Source: Flavobacterium humi
GTDB taxonomy: Bacteria > Bacteroidota > Bacteroidia > Flavobacteriales > Flavobacteriaceae
Assembly: GCF_004745595.1 (NCBI RefSeq)
Contig: NZ_SRLH01000002.1
Location: forward strand, 434,001-498,000
Length of the DNA: 64,000 nt
Direction: 5' to 3'
Shown: positions 8,086 to 17,148 of the stretch, one piece after another
How the letters are laid out: each line of letters opens with the position of its first letter
Position numbering within the stretch: the stretch's first letter is position 1
The notes under the pieces: model-generated
Database searches by the model: none
The model's input: the letters and a program-made list of their open reading frames with translations, nothing else
What the model was told of the DNA's origin: nothing
Made by a program: the position numbers and the translations under genes

Positions 8086-8856
8086 TTATTTCGCTTCTTC
8101 TGTCATTCTGGTGTATTCGTAAATCAGGAAACTCAAATAATCCCACTCTACAGAATTTGCAGGATATTGTTTTATGAATTCTGCATTGTCACCAAACAAT
8201 TCAGAATAAGAATCCTTGAAATCGTCTTTGTGCAACCAAACGATTTTATCGCCTTTTTTCACATAATAGGACTTGATCACACCGCCACCCATGGCCATTC
8301 CGCCAAAACTCACGCCACTGGTTTCATTCGCGTTAGGATCTCCGTATACCTGTATAATGCTGTCAAAATCAGGATTGATTAATTGCATCAAATATTCTTT
8401 CTGTTCTTTTTTGTTTTTTAAGGAAACCATCTGGTTTTTGTAGTATACCGTTTCTTTGTTCGTTCCTTTTTTCACATCTTTTGTACCCATATTCCGGATA
8501 TTGGTAAAATGCTTAAACGCCTTTCCGGCTTTTTCCATACCATTTGGTGCCAGGTATAGTTCTGAAATTACGGCCGCATCGAAAGATTCTACCTTACCGG
8601 TTGCACTATCCTTCACTTCGATATCCGCAATCTGGCCTTTTTTTCTGTTAATATCTTTAAAGTATCCTTTTACGGTCCTTCCGTCTTTTAAAACAACAGT
8701 CGATGTTTTTTTATTGTTGACAGACATAAAGACTTCTTCAAAAAGGTACGTTTCCATCTCTTTGATTTTTGCTTTGTCGTACTTTATTTTTTCGGTTTTC
8801 TGGGCAAAACTTAATGAAGTGGCAAACATCATTAGTAAAAGGGTGATTTTTTTCAT
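8086..8856 (-). CDS. Exported protein of unknown function
   Basis: 256 residues from the ATG at 8856, chosen because it begins a clear signal peptide (MKKITLLLMMFATSLSFAQ); a longer upstream frame would put 31 non-signal residues in front. The mature part contains TSTVVLKDGRTVKGYFKDI, a small beta module also seen in other short flavobacterial exported proteins, then a glycine-rich GVSFGGMAMGGG segment. I do not recognise a named family. It is monocistronic, convergent with the halogenase-like gene and divergent from udk. No catalytic motif is visible. Confidence 0.75.
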   Translation of the reverse strand: MKKITLLLMMFATSLSFAQKTEKIKYDKAKIKEMETYLFEEVFMSVNNKKTSTVVLKDGRTVKGYFKDINRKKGQIADIEVKDSATGKVESFDAAVISELYLAPNGMEKAGKAFKHFTNIRNMGTKDVKKGTNKETVYYKNQMVSLKNKKEQKEYLMQLINPDFDSIIQVYGDPNANETSGVSFGGMAMGGGVIKSYYVKKGDKIVWLHKDDFKDSYSELFGDNAEFIKQYPANSVEWDYLSFLIYEYTRMTEEAK

Positions 8857-8974
8857 TTTTATTTTTTTGATTTTATTAGGCAATAAAAATATACTTTTTC
8901 TCCAGACAATCCAACCTCTTTTTTTTTCGGTGCAAATTATAACCGCCACGCTTCGATTTCAATCCATAAATTCC

Positions 8975-8982
8975 TATTTTTG
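8975..8982 (+). promoter_or_regulatory. Candidate -7 promoter element of udk
   Basis: TATTTTTG matches TAnnTTTG 20 bases before the udk start codon, predicting a very short leader. The -33 region (CTTCG) is weak. Confidence 0.45.
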
Positions 8983-9002
8983 CCCTTTAAAACAACATTT
9001 TT

Positions 9003-9611
9003 ATGCTAATTATAGGTATTGCCGGCGGGACTGGTTCTGGAAAGACAACGGTTGTCCATCAAATCATGAATGAATTGCCTGAAACAGAAGTAGGTATTAT
9101 TTCCCAGGATTCATATTACAAACAAACACACGATTTGAGTTACGACGAACGCTCAAAAATCAATTTTGACCATCCCCGTGCCATTGATTTCCAATTATTG
9201 GTACAGCACCTCCAAGACCTGAAAGCAGGGAAAGCGATAGACCAGCCCGTATATTCTTTTGTGACTCACAACCGGACAGACGACACGATCCATACCCATC
9301 CGCGCAAAGTTATGATTGTGGAAGGCATCCTGATCTTGACCAATCCAGAACTGCGCGATATGTTTGACGTAAAGATATTTGTCCATGCCGATTCAGACGA
9401 ACGCCTGATCCGCCGTTTAAAAAGGGATATCGCAGAACGAGGCCGCGACATGGAAGAAGTTTTAAACCGTTACCAAAACACCTTAAAACCTATGCACGAG
9501 CAGTTTATCGAACCTACAAAAGCATTTGCGGACATCATCATCCCGAACGACAAATACAACACGGTAGCCATCGATGTGGTCCGTGCGGTAATTAATCAGC
9601 GTATTTCATAA
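9003..9611 (+). CDS. udk: Uridine kinase
   Basis: 202 residues, full length for Udk. The Walker A loop GGTGSGKT is at 8-15, DSYYK follows as the nucleoside-binding segment, then NFDHPRAID and the acidic RRLKRDIAERGRD lid. It phosphorylates uridine and cytidine to UMP and CMP in pyrimidine salvage, in the cytosol. It begins a plus-strand run with the FtsB-like gene and methylmalonyl-CoA mutase, but a structured 80-base element separates it from the next gene. Confidence 0.95.
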   Translation: MLIIGIAGGTGSGKTTVVHQIMNELPETEVGIISQDSYYKQTHDLSYDERSKINFDHPRAIDFQLLVQHLQDLKAGKAIDQPVYSFVTHNRTDDTIHTHPRKVMIVEGILILTNPELRDMFDVKIFVHADSDERLIRRLKRDIAERGRDMEEVLNRYQNTLKPMHEQFIEPTKAFADIIIPNDKYNTVAIDVVRAVINQRIS

Positions 9612-9626
9612 ATTTTTAGTATTTTT

Positions 9627-9709
9627 AGGAGCTGTTTCCTGCTATGCGCTTTATCTTTTTATTTTTAAAGGAAAAATAAAAAGGATGCCGCTCCTATCAG
9701 GGCTAAACC
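9627..9709 (+). ncRNA. Structured intergenic element, copy 1
   Basis: This segment between udk and the FtsB-like gene can fold into an outer stem GGAGC/GCTCC and an inner A/T-rich stem CTTTTTATTTTT/AAAAATAAAAAG around an AAAGG loop. It shares conserved single-stranded blocks (TTCCTGCT, GGATGCCGCT and ATCAGGGCTAAA) with a second copy at 19264-19341 on the other strand. The stems differ between copies but stay paired, which suggests a conserved RNA or mobile palindromic repeat. I recall similar repeats in Flavobacterium genomes, and the Rfam Flavo-1 motif is a candidate match that I cannot verify. Confidence 0.6.
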
Positions 9710-9721
9710 CAATATTCAACC

Positions 9722-10057
9722 ATGAAAAATCCTTTTCAGAAAATAACGGAAAACCATCCCTGGCTCAAGTTTTTGGGCAACAAATACTTTTTGGTTTCTT
9801 TATTTTTCTGTATCTGGATGCTCTTCCTGGATAATTATTCTTATCTTGACCATAGGGTTTTGAACAAGGAAATTGATGAGCTTGAAGATAACAAAGCCTA
9901 TTACCAGGACGAAATCAAAAAAGACATCAGCCATATCAAAAAACTCAAAAACCCGGCCCAGATAGAAAAATACGCACGCGAAAAATACTATATGAAGCGT
10001 GAAAACGAAGATATATACATTATAGAATTTGAAGGCGATTCATTACAAGACGAATAA
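9722..10057 (+). CDS. FtsB/DivIC-family septum formation initiator
   Basis: 111 residues. It has a short cytoplasmic N-terminus, one transmembrane segment at about 24-37 (YFLVSLFFCIWMLF), then a charged coiled coil (KEIDELEDNKAYYQDEIKKD) and the conserved EKYAREKYYMKRENEDIYII box of FtsB/DivIC proteins. The family bridges FtsL and FtsQ in the divisome and helps activate septal wall synthesis. The gene lies 28 bases before mutA, so the two are probably cotranscribed, an arrangement I recall in other flavobacteria. Confidence 0.9.
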   Translation: MKNPFQKITENHPWLKFLGNKYFLVSLFFCIWMLFLDNYSYLDHRVLNKEIDELEDNKAYYQDEIKKDISHIKKLKNPAQIEKYAREKYYMKRENEDIYIIEFEGDSLQDE

Positions 10058-10085
10058 CCTGCCAAACGAATAACCAAACAATACA

Positions 10086-11453
10086 ATGTCACAAAATCTA
10101 TTCAACGATTTCGATCCGGTTTCCTCCAAACAATGGAAACAACAAATCCAATTTGAACTCAAAGGTGCCGATTATAACGAAACATTGGTTTGGGAAAGCC
10201 CTGAAGGCATAAAAGTCAAGCCTTTTTACCATATTGATGAAGCTCCGAAACCTTTGGAAGTAAGGACAGAAGCCTCCAGTTTCAGCATCATCCAGGATAT
10301 TTTTGTTTTTGACGTTGAAAAATCAATCCGTAAGGCCAACAATGCGCTGGACCGTGGTGCCGAAAGCATTCGGTTTACCATCGAAAATGAGCAAACCGAT
10401 ATTGCAAAGCTCCTTTCCGGGATCGATTTCGGGAAAATCCCGGTATATCTCAACCTGAAATTCCTTTCCGCAGATTTTATCCGAAAGGCCAATCAGATCG
10501 CATTGGCCAACAATACCCTCATTTATTGCCTCATAGATCCGATCCATCAATTGGCTTCAGACGGGAATTGGTTCGGGGGCCAGGATAATTTTGAGGTACT
10601 GGACACCATTGCTTCCGAAACGAAAAACAGTTCGTTCCTGACCATTAAAGCTTCATTATACCAAAATGCGGGCGCAAATATCGTACAGCAACTAGCGTAT
10701 GCCTTAGCGCATGCCAACGAGTATTTCAACAAAATCCAGAATAATAGCCAGCCTATAATTTTTGAAGTTTCGGTAAGCACCAATTATTTCTTCGAAATTG
10801 CCAAACTCCGTGCACTGCGGTTGCTTTTTAACGCTTTGGCCAAAGAATACCAGCACACGGCCGGTTGCCATATCATCGCCATACCTACAAAACGCAATAA
10901 GACCTTGTACGATTATAATGTAAACATGCTGCGTACCACTACCGAATGTATGAGTGCTATTTTAGGCGGAGCCAACGGCATATCGAATCTGGCTTACGAC
11001 GCTATTTACCACAAAGACAACGAATTTGGGGACCGTATTTCCCGAAACCAGCTATTGGTACTCAAACATGAAAGTTATTTTGACACGGTTGACAATCCTG
11101 CTGACGGAGCCTATTACATAGAAAGCCTGACAACACAACTGGCAGAAAAAGCATTGGTTCTTTTTAAGGAAATTGAAGCTAATGGCGGTTTCCTGAAACA
11201 ACTCAAGGAAGGAACCATTCAGAAGAAAATCCAGGAAAGCGCGCAGAAAGAACAGGAATTATTCGATTCGGGTAAGGAAATACTTTTGGGGACCAATAAA
11301 TACCCAAACAAAAACGACCGTATGAGCCATGATTTGGAATTGTTCCCTTTTGTCAAAATAAAACCACGAAAAACCCTGATTACCCCTATCATAGAAAAAA
11401 GGCTTGCAGAAAAACTGGAACAGGAACGATTGGAAACGGAAAAAGAGAATTAA
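10086..11453 (+). CDS. mutA: Methylmalonyl-CoA mutase small (beta) subunit
   Basis: 455 residues. It is homologous to the mutase TIM-barrel domain but lacks the C-terminal B12-binding domain, as expected for the non-catalytic small subunit. Recognisable blocks are LNDFDPVSSKQWKQQI-like substrate-domain start, TTTECMSAILGGANGISNLAYD and GAYYIESLTTQLAEKA. With the large subunit encoded at 12043 it forms the heterodimer that interconverts methylmalonyl-CoA and succinyl-CoA in propionate and branched-chain metabolism. Unusually, another gene lies between the two subunits. Confidence 0.92.
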   Translation: MSQNLFNDFDPVSSKQWKQQIQFELKGADYNETLVWESPEGIKVKPFYHIDEAPKPLEVRTEASSFSIIQDIFVFDVEKSIRKANNALDRGAESIRFTIENEQTDIAKLLSGIDFGKIPVYLNLKFLSADFIRKANQIALANNTLIYCLIDPIHQLASDGNWFGGQDNFEVLDTIASETKNSSFLTIKASLYQNAGANIVQQLAYALAHANEYFNKIQNNSQPIIFEVSVSTNYFFEIAKLRALRLLFNALAKEYQHTAGCHIIAIPTKRNKTLYDYNVNMLRTTTECMSAILGGANGISNLAYDAIYHKDNEFGDRISRNQLLVLKHESYFDTVDNPADGAYYIESLTTQLAEKALVLFKEIEANGGFLKQLKEGTIQKKIQESAQKEQELFDSGKEILLGTNKYPNKNDRMSHDLELFPFVKIKPRKTLITPIIEKRLAEKLEQERLETEKEN

Positions 11454-11587
11454 TGGTTTAAGCAGCGATAATTACAATGATTTTCGTTGGTGACCATTCA
11501 AAGATCGGTATATCATAAAGCATTTTAAAACAAATCATTATTACCATTAACCTCTGACATATTTAACCAACGCTAAAAACCACAACA

Positions 11588-12043
11588 ATGAAAACAATAG
11601 TATCTTTTTTACTTTTATTCGCTTCCATGACCCTTATGGCCCAAACCAGAACACTGGAAGTGACCAATTCCAAAACCGGAAAAGCCATCACCTTTGAACA
11701 AAACCAAAGGGTAAGAATAATAACTGAATCCAGGGAAAAACTGGTAGGAACCCTGACTTTCCAGGATAATGAAACCATTGCCATAGACGGAACTCCCGTT
11801 AAACTTGACAATGTAAGCAGTATCAAATATTTCCCTAAGGGAGGCAGGACTTTCAAAAACATCGTCATGGGCACAGGATTGGGATTGCTGGTAGGCTCAG
11901 GCATCGCTGCCGCAAACAATAACGGATCTGCATTTACCTTATTTGCCGTAGGGACAGGAACTACCTTAGTGGGCGGTTTCCTCGGGAATAAAAACAAAAC
12001 ATACATTAAAAGGAAGAATACTTTCAAGATAATTGAACAATAA
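11588..12043 (+). CDS. Small exported protein with glycine-rich membrane segment
   Basis: 151 residues with a signal peptide ([19 protein letters not shown]). A beta-rich part ([19 protein letters not shown] ... [19 protein letters not shown]) is followed by a glycine-zipper hydrophobic stretch ([18 protein letters not shown] ... [10 protein letters not shown]). It resembles other small flavobacterial envelope proteins, but I know no function. Its stop codon overlaps the mutB start as TAATG, so translation of mutB is probably coupled to it although the protein is exported and unrelated to the cytosolic mutase. Confidence 0.8.
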   Translation: MKTIVSFLLLFASMTLMAQTRTLEVTNSKTGKAITFEQNQRVRIITESREKLVGTLTFQDNETIAIDGTPVKLDNVSSIKYFPKGGRTFKNIVMGTGLGLLVGSGIAAANNNGSAFTLFAVGTGTTLVGGFLGNKNKTYIKRKNTFKIIEQ

Positions 12044-14172
12044 TGCGTAAAAACATCCAACATATTACTTTAGGGAATCAGGAAGCGCAAACGGCAAGTC
12101 AATTGCCACCAGCAGATACTTTCCTGACTGCCGAAGGGATTGAAGTAAAACAAACCTATTCCGAATCTGATTTGAAAGGTTTGGAACATCTTAATTTCGG
12201 AGCTGGCTTTGCGCCAAATTTACGCGGGCCATACGCTACCATGTACGTCCGCCGCCCTTGGACCGTACGTCAATACGCCGGGTTTTCCACTGCAACAGAA
12301 AGCAATGCTTTTTACCGCAGGAATCTGGCCGCAGGACAAAAAGGGTTATCAGTAGCATTCGATTTGGCTACGCACAGAGGCTATGACTCCGACCACGAAC
12401 GCGTTGTAGGCGATGTGGGCAAAGCGGGAGTAGCTATTGATTCTGTTGAAGACATGAAAATCCTTTTCGATCAGATTCCGCTTGACGAAATGTCGGTTTC
12501 AATGACCATGAACGGTGCCGTATTGCCTATTATGGCCTTCTATATTGTCGCGGCTGAAGAACAGGGTGTCGATGCCAAACTGCTTTCAGGAACGATCCAA
12601 AATGATATTTTAAAAGAATTCATGGTGCGTAATACGTACATTTATCCACCTACGCCTTCCATGAAAATCATTGCTGATATTTTTGACTATACCAGCAAGA
12701 AAATGCCTAAATTCAACTCCATCTCCATCTCAGGTTACCACATGCAGGAAGCCGGAGCCACGGCAGATATTGAGTTAGCGTATACTTTGGCTGACGGATT
12801 GGAATACATCCGCACTGGATTGGCGGCCGGAATGAAAATCGATGAATTTGCCCCTCGCCTTTCTTTCTTCTGGGCTATCGGGATGAACCATTTTATGGAA
12901 ATTGCCAAAATGCGTGCCGGACGTATGCTTTGGGCGAAGCTCTTAAGGCAATTCGAACCTAAAGACGACAAGTCATTAGCCTTGCGAACGCACTGTCAGA
13001 CTTCAGGCTGGAGTTTAACGGAACAGGATCCCTTCAACAATGTAGCCCGAACGGCAATCGAAGCCGCTGCAGCTGCTTTTGGCGGAACCCAGTCCCTGCA
13101 TACCAACGCGTTGGATGAAGCCATTGCTTTGCCTACTGATTTCTCGGCCCGTATTGCGCGGAACACACAAATATTCCTGCAGGAAGAAACGAAAATATGC
13201 AAAACCGTAGATCCTTGGGCTGGAAGCTATTATGTAGAAAACCTGACGCACGAAATTGCCGAAAAAGCCTGGGCTTTAATTGAAGAAGTGGAAGAATTGG
13301 GCGGTATGACCAAAGCCATCGAAGCCGGAATCCCGAAATTACGCATAGAAGAAGCTGCAGCCAGGAAACAAGCCCGTATTGACAGCGGCCAGGATGTGAT
13401 TGTAGGCGTAAACAAATACCGTTTGGAGAAAGAAGATCCTTTGCATATCTTAGAGGTAGACAACCAAACCGTTCGTAAAGAGCAAATTGAACGCCTGGAG
13501 CATATAAAAGCGACCCGGAACACACAAAAAGTACAGGAATGTTTGTCTAAATTGGCTTCCTGTGCCAAAGGAGAAGAAGGGAATTTATTGGATTTAGCTG
13601 TGGAAGCGGCACGCAACAGAGCCACACTAGGTGAAATCAGCGATGCCCTCGAAGCGGTTTTCGGAAGGTATAAAGCACAAATCAGATCATTCAGCGGCGT
13701 GTATAGTAAAGAAATTAAAAACGACGAAAGCTTTGAAAAAGCAAAACAGCTGGCAGACTCATTCGCTAAGAAGGAAGGCCGCCGGCCACGTATCATGATT
13801 GCCAAAATGGGCCAGGACGGACACGACCGCGGAGCCAAAGTAGTGGCTACTGGTTACGCCGATGTTGGTTTTGATGTAGATATCGGGCCTTTATTCCAAA
13901 CTCCTGCCGAAGCAGCCAAACAAGCTGTTGAAAACGATGTCCATATTTTGGGGGTTTCTTCTTTGGCAGCAGGGCATAAAACATTAGTTCCTCAGGTAAT
14001 TGCCGAACTGAAAAAATACGGCAGGGAAGATATTATGGTCATTGTCGGTGGCGTAATCCCGGCGCAGGATTATCAATATTTATTTGATGCCGGTGCTGTG
14101 GCGGTTTTTGGTCCCGGAACCAAGATAAGCGAAGCAGCTATTACAATCCTGAATGTTTTGTTGGAAGAATAA
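12043..14172 (+). CDS. mutB: Methylmalonyl-CoA mutase large (alpha) subunit
   Basis: 709 residues. The N-terminal TIM barrel carries [20 protein letters not shown], the acyl-CoA channel and Tyr region. The C-terminal B12 domain contains [16 protein letters not shown], with Asp592-x-His594 as the lower axial cobalt ligand motif, and VSSLAAGH and VGGVIP complete the fold. It isomerises (R)-methylmalonyl-CoA to succinyl-CoA by an adenosylcobalamin radical mechanism together with MutA. The start codon overlaps the preceding exported-protein gene by one base and a strong terminator follows. Confidence 0.96.
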   Translation: MRKNIQHITLGNQEAQTASQLPPADTFLTAEGIEVKQTYSESDLKGLEHLNFGAGFAPNLRGPYATMYVRRPWTVRQYAGFSTATESNAFYRRNLAAGQKGLSVAFDLATHRGYDSDHERVVGDVGKAGVAIDSVEDMKILFDQIPLDEMSVSMTMNGAVLPIMAFYIVAAEEQGVDAKLLSGTIQNDILKEFMVRNTYIYPPTPSMKIIADIFDYTSKKMPKFNSISISGYHMQEAGATADIELAYTLADGLEYIRTGLAAGMKIDEFAPRLSFFWAIGMNHFMEIAKMRAGRMLWAKLLRQFEPKDDKSLALRTHCQTSGWSLTEQDPFNNVARTAIEAAAAAFGGTQSLHTNALDEAIALPTDFSARIARNTQIFLQEETKICKTVDPWAGSYYVENLTHEIAEKAWALIEEVEELGGMTKAIEAGIPKLRIEEAAARKQARIDSGQDVIVGVNKYRLEKEDPLHILEVDNQTVRKEQIERLEHIKATRNTQKVQECLSKLASCAKGEEGNLLDLAVEAARNRATLGEISDALEAVFGRYKAQIRSFSGVYSKEIKNDESFEKAKQLADSFAKKEGRRPRIMIAKMGQDGHDRGAKVVATGYADVGFDVDIGPLFQTPAEAAKQAVENDVHILGVSSLAAGHKTLVPQVIAELKKYGREDIMVIVGGVIPAQDYQYLFDAGAVAVFGPGTKISEAAITILNVLLEE

Positions 14173-14205
14173 TCCATAGGTAAAATCAAAACCTTTTATA
14201 TAAAA

Positions 14206-14236
14206 AAAGTACCGGATAGTCCGGTACTTTCATTTT
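14206..14236. terminator. Bidirectional terminator after mutB
   Basis: Perfect 11-bp stem AAAGTACCGGA/TCCGGTACTTT with a 3-base loop, A-tract before and T-rich sequence after. It lies between convergent mutB and the cytochrome-like gene. Confidence 0.88.
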
Positions 14237-14265
14237 TATACTTCAATTGCCTTTATCTGCAGCCT

Positions 14266-16077
14266 TTATGGCAACGGATTGCAATTATAAATATGGCTCA
14301 ATACGTTCGGGTCGTTGTTAGAACCGGCCGAAGAAGTATGGCAGCTAAAGCAGTTCATAACTCCTTGGGTATACGTTTCCATTGTGGTATTGGAGAGCAT
14401 ATTGGTTCCCACGTGCGTAAAATTCGAAGCGGAAATATTCCAGGTCGAACCTACGTGGAAGTATTTTTTACGGATATCCGCACCGACCAATCTTGCGTTT
14501 ACATCGGCGTTGGTAGCAATAACCTCAGCATTGCTTTGCGCCACAGTTAGCCCTAAGGCTGACGAACCAAAACCAAAAGGCCTTGTTCTTTGCGTATCGC
14601 TTCCGTCAATATTGAAAGGGAAAATCGATGTAATATCGGTTCCGCTCATACCACCCATGTTCATGTGGGAAACATTAAAACTGGATGCTGTTGCAGAAGA
14701 GAACAACCATGGTGTCCCGGCGCCAAAATTAGTATCAGCCAAAACAGTAGCCGTCGTACCTAATGTTGTAGTATACGTATAGTTTGGGTTCGGAGTATTG
14801 TTCACATGTTCAATAGTACCCCAAATCATTTCAGGATGCCCGGCCACACTACCTACAATATGCATTCCTACCAGTGCCAAATTCACGGTTTTGGTACCGC
14901 TTCTTGTCCAAAGGTTAGCAGAAGTCAAAATATAGTTCGGAACCGTTCCTTTTACGATAACGTAATCAGACGGATTAGGCAAGTTGGTGGTTTCTACCCA
15001 GGCTGTTTTCAATTCCATTGCCATAGAATTAGGCTCGATAATACCATAACTATGTGCGGCGGCATACGTTTGTATAGCCGAAATTTCTGCAGCGGTAGTC
15101 GGGAATTTGGTATTGCTTGGCAACACTCCCGTTTTTACCATTGTCAAGAAAACGGCATATACATCGTTTACCATAGAATTGAAATAAACCAATGATCCGT
15201 TTTTGGACATTAATACGTCTCCGGTTGCCTGTCCTTGGTCCGGAACGATAATTTTAATCACCCCAAAAATAGACGCTACAGAAACCGTAGTTCCAGAAAG
15301 TGTTCCAAATTGTTGCACTGTCGTATTTGGATTCAGGTTTGCTCTGGAAAGGATCAATTTCGGATTGTTGATGATACGCTGGTTCACATCAATGAAAATA
15401 GGCGTTTCGTTAGATACCCTTACATCCAGGACGTCTACCCTTCTTCCGCCTTCATCCATCACTTGCAGGTGGCCTTCTTGTGAAACCGGTGCTTTATCCA
15501 CATCAAATATGGCGCGTGTTTCTTTTTCAAAAAGAAAAGGAAGCCCGTTGGCACCAGTAGCCGTTCCTTTCACATCAAAAGACATGGCTTCGCCAACATC
15601 GATTGCATCAAACCTTTGGCCATCCCTTCTCAAAGTAGAAATAATCCTGCCGCTGCAAACGTGTTTTTTCAAAGTCCGCAATCCCGTTACAGGATCAGTA
15701 GCGGTAACATCATAAAATTCAGGCGAATTGAAAACGAATCCGTTGCAGGATCCATAACTTCCGTTTGATGGTACCGGTGACAGCAGCCATAAAAACATTT
15801 GTTCTGTCCATCTGTAAAAATGAATATTCAGGGAGTTAGGCCCAACACCAGTTGTAGCGCTAAAAGTCAGTCCGTCAGCAGGTTTAACAAATACATTAAG
15901 CGCCGGCAGGACTCCGGTTGGAAGCCAGGTACTGAATAGCGAGGCCGGTACCATTGCACCCGTTCCCCTTGCGTTTAAAGGCAATACGGTTGCATACAGT
16001 GATTTTTTATATTCAACAAAGCCATAGATTCCAAAAGAAATACAGGCAAGTGCCACTAATAGATATATTTTTTTCAT
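14266..16077 (-). CDS. Exported protein with C-terminal CxxCH haem motif
   Basis: 603 residues. An N-terminal hydrophobic segment (IYLLVALACISFGIYGF) exports or anchors it. The only haem motif is Cys576-F-S-Cys579-His580, 24 residues from the C-terminus. Before it is a segment GMHIVGSVAGHPEMIWGTIEH that I recall from a poorly described family of long single-CxxCH proteins. This suggests one covalently bound haem c on a large, mostly beta domain in the periplasm or outside the cell. The gene follows a T9SS cargo gene by 12 bases on the same strand, so they likely form an operon. The redox partner is unknown. Confidence 0.7.
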   Translation of the reverse strand: MKKIYLLVALACISFGIYGFVEYKKSLYATVLPLNARGTGAMVPASLFSTWLPTGVLPALNVFVKPADGLTFSATTGVGPNSLNIHFYRWTEQMFLWLLSPVPSNGSYGSCNGFVFNSPEFYDVTATDPVTGLRTLKKHVCSGRIISTLRRDGQRFDAIDVGEAMSFDVKGTATGANGLPFLFEKETRAIFDVDKAPVSQEGHLQVMDEGGRRVDVLDVRVSNETPIFIDVNQRIINNPKLILSRANLNPNTTVQQFGTLSGTTVSVASIFGVIKIIVPDQGQATGDVLMSKNGSLVYFNSMVNDVYAVFLTMVKTGVLPSNTKFPTTAAEISAIQTYAAAHSYGIIEPNSMAMELKTAWVETTNLPNPSDYVIVKGTVPNYILTSANLWTRSGTKTVNLALVGMHIVGSVAGHPEMIWGTIEHVNNTPNPNYTYTTTLGTTATVLADTNFGAGTPWLFSSATASSFNVSHMNMGGMSGTDITSIFPFNIDGSDTQRTRPFGFGSSALGLTVAQSNAEVIATNADVNARLVGADIRKKYFHVGSTWNISASNFTHVGTNMLSNTTMETYTQGVMNCFSCHTSSAGSNNDPNVLSHIYNCNPLP

Positions 16078-16089
16078 AATTGATACGGT

Positions 16090-16893
16090 TTAGTTGATGG
16101 TTATTTTTTTAGTCTTCTCAAAATCCGGGCTGCTTACTTTCAGTAAATAGATCCCTTTCGGAAAGCCGCTGAAATCAATCCTGGCCTCGTTGGTATTGAA
16201 ACTGGCCGAGTATACTTTTTTTCCATTGATATCAAAAGCGGACACGTCAAAATTAGCCGTCAATGATGAAATCATAAAAACACCTTTGGTCGGGTTTGGA
16301 TATACGTTGATGTCATTGATCGCGACATTTTCTCTTCCAAAACCTTGTTGCTTATGAGCAGCATAGATTTTGATATCGTCAATCACTATCGGATAAGCGG
16401 CATCCACTTTAGGCTGAGTAGATACAAAACGGATAATAGACTCCGCACCCGGCCTGAATTTGGCCAGGGAAATTACCGGCGTTATCCCTTCAGCGGCAGT
16501 AATACCGTAAGTAGCCACCTTGATCCACGTCCCACCATGGTCATTGGATAGTTCTACGGTTAGATTGTTGTGCGCAGCAGGGCTTTTTTCCCGCTGCAGG
16601 TACTTGAATTCCAACACGATTTCCGGATTGGTTAAATCCAACACAGGTGTTTCCAATGAAGTAGCGGTTTCCTTTGTAGCCAACCCGTTAAAAAACACGG
16701 CACTGTTATCGCCGGAAAGAGGCTTTTGGACATTGATCGCTGATAGGCCGAAATCAATCCATGTCGTCTCCTGCGATAAGAACTTCTGAGTAAGTTTTCC
16801 TGGTACTCCACTCTCAAAATTTTCTTCAAATTGCGCATTGGCTTCGGTTAAGGCCAAAGTGGCAATACAAGACAATAATAAAATTTTTCTCAT
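16090..16893 (-). CDS. T9SS type A sorting-domain protein
   Basis: 267 residues with a signal peptide (MRKILLLSCIATLALTEANAQ). Residues about 22-180 form a MAM/jelly-roll-like beta domain (TPVLDLTNPEIVLEFKYLQ, IVIDDIKIY). The last 70 or so are a type A type IX secretion signal: VYPNPTKGVF, FDINGKKVYS, GIYLLKV and a basic KKITIN end. It should cross the outer membrane by the Por system and be attached to or released from the surface. Its binding function is unknown. It leads a two-gene unit with the CxxCH protein. TATATTTA at 16930-16937 (minus) is a weak promoter candidate; otherwise the 255 bases up to 17148 show nothing clear. Confidence 0.85.
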   Translation of the reverse strand: MRKILLLSCIATLALTEANAQFEENFESGVPGKLTQKFLSQETTWIDFGLSAINVQKPLSGDNSAVFFNGLATKETATSLETPVLDLTNPEIVLEFKYLQREKSPAAHNNLTVELSNDHGGTWIKVATYGITAAEGITPVISLAKFRPGAESIIRFVSTQPKVDAAYPIVIDDIKIYAAHKQQGFGRENVAINDINVYPNPTKGVFMISSLTANFDVSAFDINGKKVYSASFNTNEARIDFSGFPKGIYLLKVSSPDFEKTKKITIN

Positions 16894-17148
16894 AATGTTG
16901 TTTGTTTTGTTTGTAATTTAATTCGCACATAAATATAGTAAATAAATTACATCGTTAGAAAAATTCCTACAAAAAATAACCAAAAGGCAATAATTTAACA
17001 AACTGACTATGACTAACTTATAATGAAATCGTCGGAAAATACCTAAAAAACTGGAACTGACGGGAATTTTGCCTAAAAACGGATCAAAACAAAAGAGGCT
17101 CAAAAAATTAAGCTATTTTTACCGGAAGTAACTTTATACGATTACGAC

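Noticed and set aside
8857..8949. Upstream extension of the exported protein at 8086 (31 more residues)
   Set aside because: The extension would bury the clear signal peptide that starts at 8856.
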